A DNA stretch of 51,657 nt from Methanoregula sp. (GTDB lineage: Archaea > Halobacteriota > Methanomicrobia > Methanomicrobiales > Methanospirillaceae). The DNA is taken from contig NZ_JALOCH010000017.1 in the NCBI RefSeq assembly GCF_023227875.1, forward strand, positions 1-51,657. Direction: 5' to 3'. Shown here in pieces: positions 49,452 through 51,657 of the stretch; the stretch's first letter is position 1; every line of letters starts with the position of its first letter. Below the pieces are notes generated by a model. The model saw nothing but the letters and a program-made list of their open reading frames with translations, made no database searches and was not told the DNA's origin. A program made the translations under genes and the position numbers.

Positions 49452-50909
49452 GTGTGTCGTGATACCGTGACCCCCCAGAACCCGGAAGACTGGATCATCA
49501 AATCCCCGGACGTGTTTGTCAAGGCATTCCGGTTCACGGCCTGCCTCACGTCGTCACGCATCGTCCTCTCGGATGCCGGCAATGGTCGGGGGGCAGGCCG
49601 GGATCTGCCGCTCGAAATGGTGACCGGGATCGAATGCAGCCGTAACGGGAAGGGCGAACCGGTCCTTATCATCCTCACCGGGCCATCACGGGAAGACCCC
49701 CGCCGGCTGATCATGACCTTTGCCGAGCGCCCGGGCTTTCTCCGGCAGGGGGAACGCGACACGTGGGTGCAATGGATCGTACGGTACCGGCACCTGCCGA
49801 CTCCCATGGAACCGGTAGTACCGGTCTCTGGTATGCCGGGACGGTACAAGAACAGCCCCCCGGGCTCCCGGGACCCTGGCCACCGGGACATGGATCGTAT
49901 CGTCCCCTCATTCATCGGTCTGCGTAACGATCCGCCCGAAGCTGGCCCGGTGAACGATGGTCCCCGCAGGGACGTGATGAGAACAACCGTGGATGTGATC
50001 GTCAAAGAAGATCCGCATCGCGAACCCGCAACAGGACCCTCCCCGCGTTCCGCAAACCCGCCGGGCCGGGCAGGATCGTACCCCCCGGGCCAGTCATTCT
50101 TCTGCCTTGCGTGCGGCAATCGTGTTCCGGTGGGGGCGAGTTTCTGCAACCGGTGCGGGGCGAGCCTGATCCATCCGGGCAACGAGGTGGTCAGGTCCCC
50201 GTGGGACCCGGCCCGACCGGAAGAGGAACAGTCCCGGCTTGCCATGCAGTGGGGGGTAGAGGTTGCTCCTGCCGCGGGCGCCGGGCAGCAGGCTGTACCG
50301 CAGGGACCGGACAGGGTACCGGATTGTACGTCGGCCTTCCCGTTCGCGGAGAGCCATATCCCGGGTGCCGGTACCGTGGCCGGAAAGCGGGTTGCAATCC
50401 TTGCCGGCATCCTTATTACGGCCGTCATCCTTGCAGCCCTGCTGGGAAGCTCGCTCCTTGCCTCCATGACGGGGGAGAGTCAGGGTATGATACCCGCTTC
50501 CCCAACGGTCGGAGAGGACGATCCCACGACCGTATCTCCCGTAGAACCGGAGAGCGGAGCAACCAGTCCCGGAACCGGCAGTACCCTGCCGGCCGCATCA
50601 TCCGGTTCCGGAAGTTCCTTTACCGCGTCCGATGCCTCATCGGCAGCGATCCCGTCCAACGGCACGTACGTCCTTGTCCAGGGATCCGGCACATGGGAAG
50701 GATCCTACGGGGCTATGCCGGCGATCTGGGCCGTGCGGGGAGCCGGGGAAAAAGTATACAAAGTGGGTGAAACATCGGACTCGTCCGTCACCGCGATATT
50801 CCGCAACACCGGGACCACAGGTTCAGGTGAGCTCGTTGTACAGATCTACAAAGACGGTGAGATCGTCCGGACCGGTACCGCCGGTTCGGGCGGGACCGTA
50901 ACAGCATAG
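49452..50909 (+). CDS. PH-like / zinc-ribbon / TM protein with extracellular C-terminal domain
   Basis: The 485-residue protein is a paralogue of the one at 1247-2437. It has the PH-like N-terminus (DWIIKSPDVFVKAFRFTACL, RRLIMTFAE), a zinc ribbon (CLACGNRVPVGASFCNRCGA) and one transmembrane helix (VAILAGILITAVILAALLGS). It then has a Ser/Thr-rich stalk and a ~80-residue domain (GSGTWEGSYGAMPAIWAVRG, GELVVQIYKDGEIVRTGTAG) that the other paralogue lacks. The topology suggests cytoplasmic PH-like and zinc domains linked to an external sensor or binding domain. The GTG at 49452 is used; a GTG at 49467 is also possible. Confidence 0.75.
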   Translation: MCRDTVTPQNPEDWIIKSPDVFVKAFRFTACLTSSRIVLSDAGNGRGAGRDLPLEMVTGIECSRNGKGEPVLIILTGPSREDPRRLIMTFAERPGFLRQGERDTWVQWIVRYRHLPTPMEPVVPVSGMPGRYKNSPPGSRDPGHRDMDRIVPSFIGLRNDPPEAGPVNDGPRRDVMRTTVDVIVKEDPHREPATGPSPRSANPPGRAGSYPPGQSFFCLACGNRVPVGASFCNRCGASLIHPGNEVVRSPWDPARPEEEQSRLAMQWGVEVAPAAGAGQQAVPQGPDRVPDCTSAFPFAESHIPGAGTVAGKRVAILAGILITAVILAALLGSSLLASMTGESQGMIPASPTVGEDDPTTVSPVEPESGATSPGTGSTLPAASSGSGSSFTASDASSAAIPSNGTYVLVQGSGTWEGSYGAMPAIWAVRGAGEKVYKVGETSDSSVTAIFRNTGTTGSGELVVQIYKDGEIVRTGTAGSGGTVTA

Positions 50910-51296
50910 GAGGAGCTATGTATGTAAGGAGTAAAATGCCATGCAGCCGGCCCCGGAGACGGGTGCGGCGTCCCCATGTCGGGCGCTATGCCCGGATGCA
51001 GGGTATCCATGTCTTCTGGTAACCGGACCGATGACCATATGCACGCATCTATAAAATATCACCTTCCCACTGAGGGGATCCGCCGGGGAAAGACCGCCTT
51101 ATCTCCTGGCGTTTTTTTACATTCAGTGACGAGCACGGTTCCGGCCCCTGCGTTCATGTCCCTCAGGTACAGTACCGTGCAAAAAAACAGAAAAAATCCG
51201 GTTGGAACTTCACGGACGACCCTGCCAGACCTTCATACCTCAGGGTACCGGAGAGGGTCGTCGGGTCAGGTAACGGGTGCAAGCCCGCTGACTCTC
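50910..51296. other. Intergenic region
   Basis: About 390 bp without a supported gene. AGGAGGAGCTATG just after the preceding stop looks like a ribosome-binding site but leads only into a very short frame. Nothing else is recognised. Confidence 0.45.
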
Positions 51297-51494
51297 TTAT
51301 GCCTCGTAGGCAACGAGGATTGCACCGCTCTCTTTCTCCGCTGCCTTCAGTTTGGTAAGGCCGGCGGGGGTCAGCTTCTTGTAGGGCAGGACTTTCTCGT
51401 ACGCGACAAGGGTCACACCAAGTTTCTTCTCAAGAACCTCAATCTCCTTTACCGGTGCTTTTGTAAGTTTTGCGGGTCGTGCACATGTCATCAT
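51297..51494 (-). CDS. Small hypothetical protein, about 65 residues
   Basis: The protein is basic and helical with two similar motifs, EKKLGVTLVAYEKVL and EKESGAILVAYEA, which may reflect an internal duplication. GTGGTGAAC lies directly before ATG 51494 (and 51491), which decides the start over the ATG at 51524. A TATA-like CTATATATTG on the minus strand lies about 30 nt upstream. I do not recognise the family. Confidence 0.6.
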   Translation of the reverse strand: MMTCARPAKLTKAPVKEIEVLEKKLGVTLVAYEKVLPYKKLTPAGLTKLKAAEKESGAILVAYEA

Positions 51495-51611
51495 GTTCAC
51501 CACGGAACTCCTTGAATCCCGCACAATATATAGAGGATAACTAAAAACCCCATTTCAAACCCATGAACATGAGGTGGAAATGAAGATCGAGCGAAAAAAT
51601 CGGGATAGATC

Positions 51612-51657
51612 ATGTCCATTGTTCTGAGTTCTTTTGATATTTTTGGGCAGCTACCGC
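51612..51657 (+). CDS. Possible start of a gene cut by the window end
   Basis: An open frame from ATG 51612 (MSIVLSSFDIFGQLP) continues to the window edge, preceded by GATAGATC. Too little is visible to support it well. Confidence 0.2.
   Translation, partial: MSIVLSSFDIFGQLP

Noticed and set aside
49415..50467. Minus-strand frame of 350 codons opposite the zinc-ribbon gene
   Set aside because: It is Arg/Ser-rich, has no motifs, and is antisense to a gene with a clear paralogue.
1..51657. CRISPR arrays, tRNA or rRNA genes, insertion sequences
   Set aside because: No regularly spaced repeats, no tRNA-like cloverleaf with a recognisable T-loop, no rRNA core segments and no transposase motifs were seen on reading both strands.

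Overview
The window comes from a methanogenic archaeon, most likely of the order Methanomicrobiales (Methanoregula-like). The evidence is a methyl-coenzyme M reductase operon, an F420-hydrogenase maturation protease, cobalamin salvage genes, PGF-type surface-protein sorting signals, DUF3821/S-layer-type proteins and archaeal type IV pilus genes. Promoters are archaeal (TATA boxes, several apparently leaderless starts) and T-tracts follow many operons. I see no rRNA, tRNA, CRISPR array or transposase.

Layout. 1-2.4 kb: 3' end of a surface protein, then a zinc-ribbon membrane protein on the minus strand. 2.8-7.1 kb: mcrBDGA on the minus strand, with no mcrC, divergent from an HxlR-type regulator. 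7.6-12.6 kb: a sparse accessory stretch with a hairpin-rich RNA candidate ahead of a frhD-like protease, a block of G-tract palindromes, a DUF4143-type ATPase and a TPR protein. 12.9-24.1 kb: a tandem array of seven secreted, lipid-anchored or membrane-anchored proteins built from one beta-sandwich module, plus a tiny lipoprotein. The array is bracketed by two DUF2178 membrane-protein/XRE-regulator pairs, and a third DUF2178 gene survives as a relic inside it. Three promoters in the array carry a related 20-bp dyad just downstream of the TATA box; one copy is a perfect palindrome.

24.2-30.4 kb: a frameshifted VOC gene, then a minus-strand corrinoid operon (btuC, btuD with a C-terminal extension, a TIM-barrel enzyme, btuF with a PGF-CTERM-like tail, cbiZ) and a small hypothetical gene. 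30.6-39.6 kb: one tight operon joining an S-layer-type glycoprotein, a transglutaminase-like protein that has lost its cysteine, a pilus motor ATPase, a TadC/ArlJ-type membrane platform and a large pilin-like protein. 39.9-41.1 kb: intact and broken toxin-antitoxin and nucleotidyltransferase genes. 41.9-47.5 kb: a secreted PQQ-type beta-propeller and six tandem pilins. 47.5-51.7 kb: a decayed copy of the zinc-ribbon family, a VapBC pair, a fused antitoxin-toxin ORF, an intact zinc-ribbon paralogue and small genes.

Two candidate regulatory systems stand out. (1) The XRE/DUF2178 pairs with ATG-N14-CAT dyads could form a membrane-coupled switch for the module-protein array. (2) A different dyad, CAAGTTAACTTG and close variants, lies upstream of the pilus-motor operon, the beta-propeller gene, the six-pilin operon and the zinc-ribbon gene, and may define a cell-surface/pilus regulon. 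All functions are read from sequence patterns; no database search was possible.
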